A stretch of DNA of 34,760 nt from Anaerolineales bacterium (lineage in GTDB: Bacteria; Chloroflexota; Anaerolineae; Anaerolineales; Villigracilaceae): NCBI GenBank assembly GCA_016928525.1, contig JAFGKO010000270.1:1-34760 (forward strand). Reading direction: 5' to 3'. The stretch's first letter is position 1. Every line of letters starts with the position of its first letter. The notes below the pieces were generated by a model that had not been told where the DNA came from, did not search any database, and worked only from the letters and a program-made list of their open reading frames with translations. Of this stretch, positions 1 through 5,975 are shown piece after piece. A program made the position numbers and the translations under genes.

Positions 1-243
1 CTGAATTCTGGTGGCTCATTTTGCCAAGCCCCGTTTCCCCTTTTCGCCTGCTGACATCCCTACTTCTCCCATATTGAGAATTGCTGTCTCAATCTACTGC
101 TTCTTGCATAAATACGTGAATTTTGAGCAATCAATATATGGATAAATTACAGTTATTGGGTTCAGTTTTTTACGCAGCACACAGTAACTGCTTATCGGTT
201 GCAAATGTTACTTTTATGCCATTAAGGATAACCCCTCGCATGG
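1..243. other. No gene recognised
   Basis: I see no convincing gene, RNA or strong promoter here. Short open frames exist on both strands but lack a ribosome binding site and any recognisable protein motif. The last 15 bases or so, just past the stop of the remnant at 244-417, resemble the bases just past the stop of the remnant at 2782-3000, so the repeated unit extends slightly beyond the coding tail. Confidence 0.5.
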
Positions 244-417
244 TTATTCTTTCCCTTCAACGATTTTTATTTCCTCTTCCGTCAATCCATATATCATCCC
301 CGAAGGGGGCAACTCATACACCAATTCATCGATATGACGATCCATCGCCGCGATCTTGCGCTTGAGCATCTCCTTCTCCTGTGGAATGAGCAGGCTTTGC
401 TTTTGCAGTTTCAACAT
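244..417 (-). pseudogene. Remnant: C-terminal tail of Eco57I-like type IIG restriction-modification protein (copy A)
   Basis: This 57-codon frame reads like the extreme C-terminus of Eco57I/TaqI-type restriction-methylase polypeptides: PQEKEMLKRKIAAMDRHID, then ELVYEL, then YGLTEEEIKIVEGKE and a stop. No catalytic part (NPPY motif, nuclease) is present. Between ELVYEL and YGLTEEE there are six extra residues (PPSGMI) encoded by a CCCCGAAGGGGG palindrome at 298-309; copies B and C lack them. The possible ATG lies 5 nt after the DUF2971 stop but has no clear ribosome binding site. It is most likely a leftover of gene decay or recombination. Assignment to the Eco57I-like family rests on my recall of that tail. 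Confidence 0.6.
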
Positions 418-421
418 CGTC

Positions 422-1054
422 TCACTTTTTTGCCTTGGTTACAATTACATCGGCTTTTTTCTTCCACTTTTCATTTTCAAGTATGCCAGATTTTCGTATC
501 GGAATATTACCAAATCCATCAATGTTTCTTATTGTCGACACGATCGAGTTGTAAATCGACTTATTGACCCAAGGATTTATTTCAATTCGAATAATATCCT
601 CAGGGATTATCGGCAAATATTTGATATTAATTTTTTCTTCCTCATTCTCGTAGATAATTCGAAATTCATCCTCACCAGTGAACGCAACACGCTTGGTAAA
701 CGGCAACTTTTCTACGGACGTCAGTTCTCCTCGGAAAGGTAAGTATTCGATTTTTTGACACCTAAATCCCTTAATCTTCAATGCTTTTTTTAGAAGATTG
801 TCTTTGTTGAATTCAATGCAAACTCCGCTCGAATTGCCAGAATAAACCTTCCAGTGTTGATAAGTTTCCGAGGTTTCAGCAAAACATACGGCTAGCAATG
901 TATTTAGTTTTTTCTTTTTCTTGTATTGTTCCATGAAATAGGCGTCATTTCGGTCTTCCCAGGTTGCTGGATCAAGTAACGCTAACTGCTTTTTGTGTAA
1001 CAAATCAAGCAAAAAAGGCAGACTTGTATACCGTCGAAAAGATACATTACTCAT
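422..1054 (-). CDS. DUF2971 family protein
   Basis: The product has 210 residues and fits the DUF2971 pattern: an RYTSLP start (residues 8-13), an aromatic-Asp/Asn motif WEDRND (32-37), then a CFAET...HW segment (57-68) followed by GVCIEF (76-81), equivalent to the C-F-S...W-Y...G-V-C-x-x-F core of the family. The biochemical role of DUF2971 is not established; members often sit in accessory or defence-rich DNA. The ATG overlaps the TGA of the upstream restriction-enzyme tail (ATGA, 1051-1054), so it was probably translationally coupled to that gene while it was intact. The sequence is AT-rich and Lys-rich compared with the housekeeping genes of this window, which agrees with horizontal acquisition. 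Confidence 0.75.
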   Translation of the reverse strand: MSNVSFRRYTSLPFLLDLLHKKQLALLDPATWEDRNDAYFMEQYKKKKKLNTLLAVCFAETSETYQHWKVYSGNSSGVCIEFNKDNLLKKALKIKGFRCQKIEYLPFRGELTSVEKLPFTKRVAFTGEDEFRIIYENEEEKINIKYLPIIPEDIIRIEINPWVNKSIYNSIVSTIRNIDGFGNIPIRKSGILENEKWKKKADVIVTKAKK

Positions 1055-1218
1055 GATTTTTCCTCCACAATTTTTATCTCTTCCTCCGTCAATCCATACA
1101 ACTCATACACCAACTCATCGATTTGACGATCCGTCGCCGCGATCTCGCGCTTGAGCATTTCCTTCTCCCCCGGCGTGGACGGTTGCTGCTTATGCAGAGC
1201 CAGCATGCGTTCGACCAG
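1051..1218 (-). pseudogene. Remnant: C-terminal tail of Eco57I-like restriction-modification protein (copy B)
   Basis: Reading on the minus strand gives LVERMLALHKQ, then PGEKEMLKREIAATDRQID, ELVYELYGLTEEEIKIVEEKS and a stop. This is the classic tail of large Eco57I-like restriction-methylase proteins. Homology stops just upstream of LVERML, and an in-frame stop lies about a dozen codons further up, so only the tail survives. An internal ATG at 1204-1206 would give 51 residues. The stop overlaps the DUF2971 start as ATGA. DNA identity with copy A (about 255-380) is high across the coding part, so the copies are either recent duplicates or recombination products. Confidence 0.65.
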
Positions 1219-1286
1219 CGCCGACCGGATGATCGTGCATCCCTTTCTCTGGCGATGTTACGTTAAACCCAAAGGCGCAACGCACC

Positions 1287-2630
1287 CTATTTTTCTGCGG
1301 CCAGTCTCTTATCTCTCACTGGCCCGTCATGGAGAAGAAGGAGAAAATCTTGTTCTCCAGCCTTACCAATAACATGGAAGTAGCCAGTTTCGCCGCTTGC
1401 AGTTTGTTGAGTATAGTGGATATGGACTTGAAGAGCCCCTACGATTCCGAACTCTTTGATAGTAAGCTGGAATTGACCTGATAAACTATCTTCTATAAGG
1501 CACTCCTGAAGCAAGGATATCATCTCATCTTCGCTGCCTTCTATCCAATTCGCTGGTTTAAAAAATCCCAACTGCTGTTCAGACATTTTTTTTACATCAT
1601 CTCGATTACCACTCGGACAAGATTTCATTCGCTGTCGGACTTCACGGATTGCTGCATCAATAACGGCTTGCATTTCAGGCGTGACCATGGGTTTGCCAGA
1701 TTCTATTTTATCTTTTAGCTCAGCATCAGTTGCAGTAAGATTCTTGTCAGGTATGTCTATATTGCGTTGATTAATTTCTTCCAGTGATTGGGTGGCTGCC
1801 TTACGCACATCCAGGTTTTTATCTTCGAGGACAGTACGGAGTGCTGCAACTGCACGTGGGTTGTCAAATTTTCCTAGCGCTTTGGCGGCAGACTCGCGCT
1901 CATACCCAGGTTCTGCGTCTGAAAGAATTGCAACCAATGGCTCTACCGCTTTGATGTCACCGATTTGCCCCAGCGCTCCGGCAACGTACCAACTGATATC
2001 CCCTTTGAGCGCAGAGATCAATATTTCCACTACACCGGGGGCGTTAATAATTTTAAGTATATCTACCACTGCACTTCGAAATTTCCATCCTTTTTGTTCA
2101 TCGTTAAGTACATTGGCAAGTGGCTGCATCGCTGGTATGCCGATTTCTACCAGTGCATCTGTAATATACGCTTTCTTATTTTTCCATCGTCTGTCTACGC
2201 TGTCGTACAATGGCGAGCCTATTTTTGTTTCATCTGCCCGAGACGCTTCACTCTCAAGAGCAGCGATAAGGGGCGGTACAGCCGGCGCACCAAACTTTGC
2301 CAATGCCTGGGCGACAGTTATCCCTACCGGGGGGTTGGGCGGTTTCCTGATGACGGCCACGAGAGGTTCTATAGCCCTGAGATCGCCGATCTGTCCAAGG
2401 GCTACAGCTACAGCCTGGCATACATTATCCATAAAATCTTTTTCCAACGTGTCGATAAGCGCGTCGACAGCGCCAGGGTTGCCAATTTCCCCTAATGCTC
2501 TGGCTGCCTCCTCGCGTACTCTACTATCGGCTTCAAAGGATTCTGGCACTTTTCCATCGACATATCTGATCTTCAGTAGCTCGACCAACCCTTTAACATC
2601 CCCTTCGATTTTCAGGTCCTCCACGCTCAT
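1287..2630 (-). CDS. HEAT-repeat (PBS lyase-like) protein
   Basis: The 447-residue product carries about seven HEAT repeats of the PBS-lyase type between roughly residues 35 and 290. Typical units are EAARALGEIGNPGAVDALI, ALGQIGDLRAIEPLVAVI, ALGQIGDIKAVEPLVAIL and ALGKFDNPRAVAALRTVL. Such repeats build an alpha-solenoid used for protein-protein contacts. The C-terminal 130 residues form a separate region that I do not recognise. I chose the ATG at 2628-2630 because GAAGGAGG lies just upstream; an ATG five codons earlier would sit on top of that site. It lies among restriction-enzyme remnants and its partner is unknown. There is no signal peptide or membrane segment. Confidence 0.8.
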   Translation of the reverse strand: MSVEDLKIEGDVKGLVELLKIRYVDGKVPESFEADSRVREEAARALGEIGNPGAVDALIDTLEKDFMDNVCQAVAVALGQIGDLRAIEPLVAVIRKPPNPPVGITVAQALAKFGAPAVPPLIAALESEASRADETKIGSPLYDSVDRRWKNKKAYITDALVEIGIPAMQPLANVLNDEQKGWKFRSAVVDILKIINAPGVVEILISALKGDISWYVAGALGQIGDIKAVEPLVAILSDAEPGYERESAAKALGKFDNPRAVAALRTVLEDKNLDVRKAATQSLEEINQRNIDIPDKNLTATDAELKDKIESGKPMVTPEMQAVIDAAIREVRQRMKSCPSGNRDDVKKMSEQQLGFFKPANWIEGSEDEMISLLQECLIEDSLSGQFQLTIKEFGIVGALQVHIHYTQQTASGETGYFHVIGKAGEQDFLLLLHDGPVRDKRLAAEK

Positions 2631-2692
2631 ATAATCCTCCTTCAAATTCTCTTATACAGCCAAAGAGATGACTTTCTCTCGGTTGTTGACAG

Positions 2693-2779
2693 CTACTCTT
2701 TCCCCTCCACAGCCCCGATCTCTTCCTCCAGGTTCAATCCCGCTGAAATTCCTGCCATGACAAAGATGATCCCTCGCAT
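2693..2779 (-). pseudogene. Possible diverged restriction-enzyme tail (copy D)
   Basis: A 28-codon frame starting at the ATG 2777-2779 ends in GLNLEEEIGAVEGKE, which resembles the GLTEEEI-IVEGKE end of copies A-C. It begins 2 bases after the stop of copy C, so the two tails are in tandem. It is too short to act as an enzyme and is best read as a decayed extra copy. The match is short and could be chance. Confidence 0.3.
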
Positions 2780-2781
2780 TT

Positions 2782-3000
2782 CTAATCCTTTCCTTCAACG
2801 ATTTCAATTTCCTCTTCCGTCAACCCATACAACCGATACACCAACTGATCGATCTCATCATCCTGCGCCTGGAACATCGGCAGGATAAATCCCTGCCGCG
2901 TGGCGTTCTCATTCATCTTGCGCCGCTCGGCGGCGCTCATGTTCTTGAATTTCTGGAGCAGCTTTTCGATTTGTTGGTAAGCGAGTTCAGGTGTGGTCAT
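2782..3000 (-). pseudogene. Remnant: N-terminus fused to C-terminal tail of a restriction-modification protein (copy C)
   Basis: This 72-codon frame starts MTTPELAYQQIEKLLQKF, continues MSAAERRKMNENATRQGFI and LPMFQA, then switches at about residue 45 into DDEIDQLVYRLYGLTEEEIEIVEGKD. The first part resembles the start of Eco57I-like type IIG enzymes, where RQxFIxPLFxALGWD leads into the nuclease domain; the second part is the tail seen in copies A and B. The most economical reading is one in-frame internal deletion that removed the nuclease, methylase and specificity domains. The ATG at 2998-3000 has only a weak GGGG upstream, so translation is uncertain. A small antitoxin-like or regulatory protein is possible, but nothing here supports it. 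Confidence 0.55.
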
Positions 3001-3238
3001 GGGTACCCCGGTTTCATGTATGGTTCTAGTATACAGGAAATTTCGATAGGAGCAATATGGAATTCGTTGCGATCTATGAATTTCCCTGGCATCCCCCCCC
3101 GATAGCCTCCCCCTACGGTGCAGTTTTCTTTTGAGCCGCACACCGTCCCGGTATCCCCGTTCGGGCCGAGAGCCCGCCGCCGTTCGTCGCGAGCGCCGAA
3201 GGTGCTACGCGAGGGCGAGACAGCCTTCGGGAAAGCAC

Positions 3239-3292
3239 GCGAAGTTCGCAAAGATTTTAGAGAGTTTTCTTCGCACCCTTTGCGGTCTTCGC
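3239..3292. repeat. Imperfect inverted repeat, CGCAAAG/CTTTGCG type
   Basis: The arm GCGAAGttCGCAAAG (3239-3253) faces CTTTGCGgtCTTCGC (3278-3292) across a 24-nt loop: 15 positions with one wobble and one mismatch. No T-run follows on either strand. It looks like a dispersed intergenic palindrome, although it could also stop transcription toward the remnants at 2693-3000. Confidence 0.6.
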
Positions 3293-3369
3293 GGTAAATT
3301 TGCAGCCTGAAGGATCAACTGCACCCGACAGGCGGACTATCCAAAATTCCTTATGCATAAATTAAAGCA

Positions 3370-3398
3370 CATCGCCCCGAAGGGGGGGCGGGGCGATG
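3370..3398. repeat. CATCGCCCC/GGGGCGATG hairpin containing CCCCGAAGGGG
   Basis: A 9-bp perfect stem (3370-3378 with 3390-3398) encloses GAAGGGGGGGC. The core CCCCGAAGGGG also occurs at 298-309 and 19116-19127, the latter inside truA, so this may be an intergenic member of a dispersed element. Confidence 0.5.
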
Positions 3399-3596
3399 GC
3401 TGGAAAAAGGATAGGCATATGCGCCTATAGGATGGACATAATTATCATACTTACGCCAATATCCTTTGTCAATCGACAGGTTTGTAAACTGCCTTCCCAA
3501 GTTATCTATTGGAGAATGCTACTTAACAAAATTGTAAGGTCCTGCTCCAACAACAAGGTGATTTTTGTTTTCAGTCATAAACCGTAAAATATATTT

Positions 3597-4034
3597 ATGA
3601 TAGAAGAAGAGTATCCAATATCGATCGAAGATTTGAAAAAGAAATTTCAAAATTGGTTCGGAAAACCCGTTCCGGCCGATCCGCCGCTGCCTGCTGAGGC
3701 AGAGCGTTCCATTGGAAAACCCGTTCCAGTCAATCTGTCTCTTCCTGATATGGCAGATGGTTTAGATCATAAAACACGAATAGGAAACGAAGACAACTCT
3801 CAAAATTTATCAGAGTTGTTAAATGCAGGTTTCAGGGGAGCAGTTACCTCAGGCGCAATGGTTGGTTTCATCCTTGTTATTTTGAATTTAGGCTTTTGGG
3901 GGTGGTACAGCGATAACTGGCCAAGTCAACTCTTCATTCTTTTCTTGGCGATTTTATTGGGTTTTTATATCGGCCTGTCCAAAGGATATATTTCCCAACA
4001 ACGGGAGAAATATTTTTACGAAGGTGAGTTCTAG
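3597..4034 (+). CDS. Uncharacterised small membrane protein
   Basis: I do not recognise this 145-residue protein. Residues 1-85 are hydrophilic and Pro-rich, with a duplicated FGKPVPADPPLP / IGKPVPVNLSLP motif 18 residues apart. The DNA carries an exact 14-bp direct repeat (GGAAAACCCGTTCC at 3660-3673 and 3714-3727). Two hydrophobic segments follow (about 86-106 and 112-130), with a short charged tail. The likely topology is a membrane hairpin with the long N-terminal region on one side. No Shine-Dalgarno sequence is visible before the ATG, which weakens the start, but the hydrophobic pattern and the hairpin after the stop support a real gene. Confidence 0.55.
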   Translation: MIEEEYPISIEDLKKKFQNWFGKPVPADPPLPAEAERSIGKPVPVNLSLPDMADGLDHKTRIGNEDNSQNLSELLNAGFRGAVTSGAMVGFILVILNLGFWGWYSDNWPSQLFILFLAILLGFYIGLSKGYISQQREKYFYEGEF

Positions 4035-4089
4035 GTTAGCCCAAACTCGTCTAGACAAAGCCGCCTCCAGTTGTTCGCTTTGTGAGATA

Positions 4090-4120
4090 GACTGCTCCCC
4101 ATTCAAGACGGGGAGTAGTC
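4090..4120 (+). repeat. CTCCCC/GGGGAG hairpin repeat, copy 1
   Basis: GACTGCTCCCC (4090-4100) pairs with GGGGAGTAGTC (4110-4120), 11 bp with one G-U pair, around a 9-nt loop. It lies 55 nt after the stop of the membrane protein gene and may end its transcript, although no T-run follows. Related hairpins lie at 4402-4428 and 5173-5203. Confidence 0.6.
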
Positions 4121-4175
4121 GCTGTATGGCCGAATGAAATAGGGTATGGGGCTATTTCCCTGCTCCTCATGTTAG

Positions 4176-4219
4176 CCACGAATTACACGAATTGACTCGA
4201 AACTTTCGAGAAATTCGTG
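4176..4219. repeat. Long near-palindrome built on CACGAATT
   Basis: CCACGAATT (4176-4184) is followed by CACGAATT (4186-4193), then CTCGAAA (4196-4202), a single C, TTTCGAG (4204-4210) and AATTCGTG (4212-4219). The last four blocks form a 34-nt near-perfect palindrome. CACGAATT-rich palindromes are a familiar kind of dispersed intergenic repeat. I see no gene around it. Confidence 0.55.
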
Positions 4220-4331
4220 CACTTCATGGCAGAAAAACCTTTTTCCACGACTCAGCGCAGTCCTACCTCGGTTTCTATGCTCTACAATTTTGATAGCTTA
4301 AAGGGGGTAAACCTGATAATTTTGTAAGTAA

Positions 4332-4365
4332 AAAACCTTGTATTCCGCGAAGGTTTTGCTATACT
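4332..4365 (+). promoter_or_regulatory. Hairpin overlapping a candidate sigma-70 promoter
   Basis: AAAACCTT (4332-4339) can pair with AAGGTTTT (4350-4357). The same DNA offers a -35 TTGTAT (4338-4343), a 16-nt spacer and a -10 TATACT (4360-4365). The stretch 4035-4671 has no protein gene; this promoter would read toward the leader and gene at 4490-5100. It is weaker than the promoter at 4458-4486. Confidence 0.35.
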
Positions 4366-4401
4366 TTGCATTACTTACTGGCACCTCTATTTTATTAGAG
4401 C

Positions 4402-4428
4402 CACTCCCCGTCGCGAAGGCGGGGAGTG
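4402..4428 (+). repeat. CTCCCC/GGGGAG hairpin repeat, copy 2
   Basis: CACTCCCCG (4402-4410) and CGGGGAGTG (4420-4428) form a 9-bp perfect stem with loop TCGCGAAGG. It shares the stem and part of the loop (AAGGC) with copy 3 at 5173-5203. It lies 30 nt before the promoter at 4458 and has no T-run. Confidence 0.6.
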
Positions 4429-4457
4429 AGCGTTTAAGTGATCTATAAAATTATGTG

Positions 4458-4486
4458 TTGAAATTCACAAACCAAAATGCTACACT
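4458..4486 (+). promoter_or_regulatory. Sigma-70 promoter for leader RNA and SnoaL-like gene
   Basis: TTGAAA (4458-4463), a 17-nt spacer and TACACT (4481-4486) give a good vegetative promoter. Transcription would start near 4490-4494, exactly where the first leader stem begins, leaving about 180 nt before the ATG at 4672. Confidence 0.6.
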
Positions 4487-4489
4487 GTA

Positions 4490-4593
4490 ACCAGGATAAA
4501 TCAACGAACCAAGTTTCGATACTCCTGGTCTTGGATACAGCAAGAACTTGGGCGCATGGCAGCAAATCCATTTTTGGGTCTGCTGTTTTTTTT
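4490..4593 (+). ncRNA. Candidate structured leader RNA or small RNA ending in an intrinsic terminator
   Basis: From the predicted start, the RNA can form a stem ACCAGGA (4490-4496) with TCCTGGT (4523-4529). That stem encloses a small CGAA/TTCG hairpin (4505-4508 with 4515-4518). A second hairpin is TCTTG/CAAGA (4529-4533 with 4541-4545), and the RNA ends in a terminator at 4560-4593. The length of about 104 nt, flanked by promoter and terminator, fits either a free small RNA or an attenuator for the SnoaL-like gene. I could not match it to a riboswitch class, T-box or tRNA. Confidence 0.4.
4560..4593 (+). terminator. Rho-independent terminator inside the 5' leader
   Basis: CAGCA-a-ATCCA (4560-4570) pairs with TGGGT-c-TGCTG (4575-4585) around a TTTT loop, with one mismatch, and is followed directly by eight T residues (4586-4593). 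The structure is canonical. It lies downstream of the promoter and 78 nt before the next start codon, so some read-through or regulated antitermination is needed to express the gene from that promoter. Confidence 0.7.
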
Positions 4594-4617
4594 GTCGTAG
4601 GCCAGGCTTATCAGGTT

Positions 4618-4645
4618 CTTATGGATTGCGAAAGAAATCCGTAAG
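4618..4645 (+). promoter_or_regulatory. Hairpin just upstream of the ribosome binding site
   Basis: CTTATGGATT (4618-4627) pairs with AATCCGTAAG (4636-4645), 10 bp including one U-G, with an 8-nt A-rich loop. It ends about 17 nt before the GGAGG of the SnoaL-like gene. ATGGATT (4621-4627) is also complementary to AATCCAT (4565-4571) in the terminator, so an alternative long-range pairing exists. Confidence 0.4.
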
Positions 4646-4671
4646 CGTATCACTGGATATGGAGGTATCCA

Positions 4672-5100
4672 ATGAATCCCGAAGAAATGAAATCCATCAT
4701 ACGCAAGATGAATGAAGCCTCGTGGCACACCCAAGACCTTGACGAGGCATATAGTTTCTATTCCGATGACATTGTTTTTCGTCGCGTTCCATTCCCACCC
4801 GTAGAAGGCAAGCAAGCCAATCTTCAAGGTGATAAAGGCACACTGGCAGCTTTCTCAGATATCAAGTCAACCATCCATGAGCTTGTCGTCGAAGGCGATA
4901 CCATAGTAGCACATTGGACGTGGCATGGGGTTCATACAGGCACGTTGCAGGCTTTGGGCATCCCCGCAACAGGCAAACAAGTTCAATTTTCCGGTTGTAG
5001 CATCTATCATTTCAAGGATGGCAAGATTGCGGAACAATGGGAATACGGCGACATGTTGGGGTTTTTGCAGCAGATCGGTGTTGTTCCCACTCCTGGATAG
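4672..5100 (+). CDS. SnoaL-like / NTF2-fold protein
   Basis: The 142-residue protein has the cone-shaped NTF2 fold pattern of SnoaL-like polyketide cyclase relatives: an N-terminal helix, YSDDIVFRRVPFPPVEGK (about 24-43), a helical segment, then strands with VVEGDTIVAHWTWHGVHTG (about 66-85), QFSGCSIYHFKDGKIAEQWE (about 103-123) and a final LGFLQQIG. The DGKI-x-E-x-W-x-x-x-D signature is typical of this family. Substrate and reaction are unknown; members include cyclases, isomerases and binding proteins. The start has a clear GGAGG 6-7 nt upstream. It stands alone behind the structured leader at 4490-4645, with a CTCCC/GGGAG hairpin after the stop. Confidence 0.8.
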   Translation: MNPEEMKSIIRKMNEASWHTQDLDEAYSFYSDDIVFRRVPFPPVEGKQANLQGDKGTLAAFSDIKSTIHELVVEGDTIVAHWTWHGVHTGTLQALGIPATGKQVQFSGCSIYHFKDGKIAEQWEYGDMLGFLQQIGVVPTPG

Positions 5101-5172
5101 CATAGGAAAACTGCTCAACTAACATAACCCGACCATTCTTGTGCGCGAACTCGATTTAGTTCGCTGACAAAG

Positions 5173-5203
5173 ATCACTCCCAGTCATAAAGGCAGGGAGT
5201 GGT
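5173..5203 (+). repeat. CTCCC/GGGAG hairpin repeat, copy 3
   Basis: ATCACTCCC (5173-5181) pairs with GGGAGTGGT (5195-5203), including one U-G, around a 13-nt loop that contains AAAGGC. It follows the SnoaL-like gene by 72 nt and is followed by TTCTTTAA, so it may work as a weak terminator. Confidence 0.6.
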
Positions 5204-5223
5204 TCTTTAATGACAAATGCCCG

Positions 5224-5252
5224 TTGATTTTGAAGTGGGAAAGTCGTATAGT
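5224..5252 (+). promoter_or_regulatory. Sigma-70 promoter for the membrane methyltransferase gene
   Basis: TTGATT (5224-5229), a 17-nt spacer and TATAGT (5247-5252) precede the ATG at 5273 by only 20 nt. The 5' untranslated RNA would be about 14 nt, which agrees with the lack of a clear Shine-Dalgarno sequence. Confidence 0.6.
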
Positions 5253-5272
5253 GAATGAAGTCGTAAAAAAAG

Positions 5273-5956
5273 ATGAATACAAAACTCATCCTTCGCTACG
5301 CCATCCGCGAGATCATGGGGCTGGTTAGCATGGGGATAGCCCTGTTCTGGTCAGCCGGGCGGATCGATTGGTGGCCTGCCTGGGCTGCGCTGGCTATCAT
5401 GCTGGCCTGGATCGTGGCTACGGCAATGGTCATCTTGCGCTTCAACCCGGACCTGCTGGCCGAGCGCCTGGGACCGCGCAAGGGAGCCAAGCGATGGGAT
5501 ACGGCCATTATGAGCATGCTCGGGCTTGTGCAATTGGCGCGTTACATCCTCGCCGGGCTCGATCAGCGATATGACTGGACAGGTGGTTTTCCTTTATCTG
5601 CTCAAATTGTTGCATTGATTTTGTGCGTTCTGGGTTATGCGCTGGTCGTTTGGGCAACGGCTTCCAACACATTTTTCTCGCAGATCGTTCGCATACAAAC
5701 CGAGCGCGGCCACACGGTCGTTACAGGCGGCCCATACCAATACGTGCGCCACCCGGCTTATACTGGCGCGATCCTGTACGAACTGGCCGCGCCAGCGCTG
5801 TTCGCTTCCTGGTGGACTTTTTTTGCCAGCAGCCTGGTCGCAATCTTGCTCATCCTTCGCACCTCACTCGAGGATCGCACGTTACTGGCTGAACTGGCGG
5901 GTTATACTGATTATGCCCGGCAGGTACGTTTTCGATTGCTGCCGGGGATCTGGTAG
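5273..5956 (+). CDS. Membrane-bound isoprenylcysteine carboxyl methyltransferase-like protein
   Basis: The 227-residue protein has about five hydrophobic segments and the C-terminal signature of the ICMT/PEMT family: GGPYQYVRHPAYTG (about 152-165, with the RHP motif at 159-161) and, near the end, LEDRTLLAELAGYTDYARQV. In this family the RHP and Glu-Asp regions bind S-adenosylmethionine at the membrane surface. Bacterial members methylate small lipophilic thiols, lipids or unknown substrates; the substrate here cannot be told. A sigma-70 promoter lies immediately upstream, and the gene converges on rarD with 19 nt between the stops. Confidence 0.8.
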   Translation: MNTKLILRYAIREIMGLVSMGIALFWSAGRIDWWPAWAALAIMLAWIVATAMVILRFNPDLLAERLGPRKGAKRWDTAIMSMLGLVQLARYILAGLDQRYDWTGGFPLSAQIVALILCVLGYALVVWATASNTFFSQIVRIQTERGHTVVTGGPYQYVRHPAYTGAILYELAAPALFASWWTFFASSLVAILLILRTSLEDRTLLAELAGYTDYARQVRFRLLPGIW

Positions 5957-5975
5957 TCTTATCAATTGGTCGTAC

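Larger units (their letters stand above)
3001..3596. other. Intergenic stretch with hairpin repeats
   Basis: I find no convincing gene in these 600 bases. They hold a long inverted repeat at 3239-3292 and a G/C-rich hairpin at 3370-3398, listed separately. A 63-codon plus-strand frame at 3396-3587 has no ribosome binding site and no recognisable motif. Confidence 0.6.

Noticed and set aside
123..742. Overlapping plus-strand frames near the start of the window
   Set aside because: They lie opposite the DUF2971 gene and the tail remnant and have no translation signals.
1792..2634. Plus-strand frame of 280 codons opposite the HEAT-repeat gene
   Set aside because: It is an antisense shadow; its Ser/Ala-rich repeats mirror the HEAT repeats and it has no ribosome binding site.
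3396..3587. 63-codon plus-strand frame before the small membrane protein
   Set aside because: It has no ribosome binding site or motif and begins inside a hairpin repeat; probably chance.
1..3600. Intact defence island or new defence system
   Set aside because: Only a DUF2971 gene and a HEAT-repeat gene are complete; the restriction-enzyme parts are fragments without catalytic motifs, so no working system can be claimed.
4490..4600. tRNA or T-box leader
   Set aside because: No cloverleaf, no T-loop GGTTCGAATCC equivalent in the right place and no T-box core sequence.
4090..5203. CRISPR array
   Set aside because: The repeats are three hairpins at irregular distances with genes between them, not regular repeat-spacer units.
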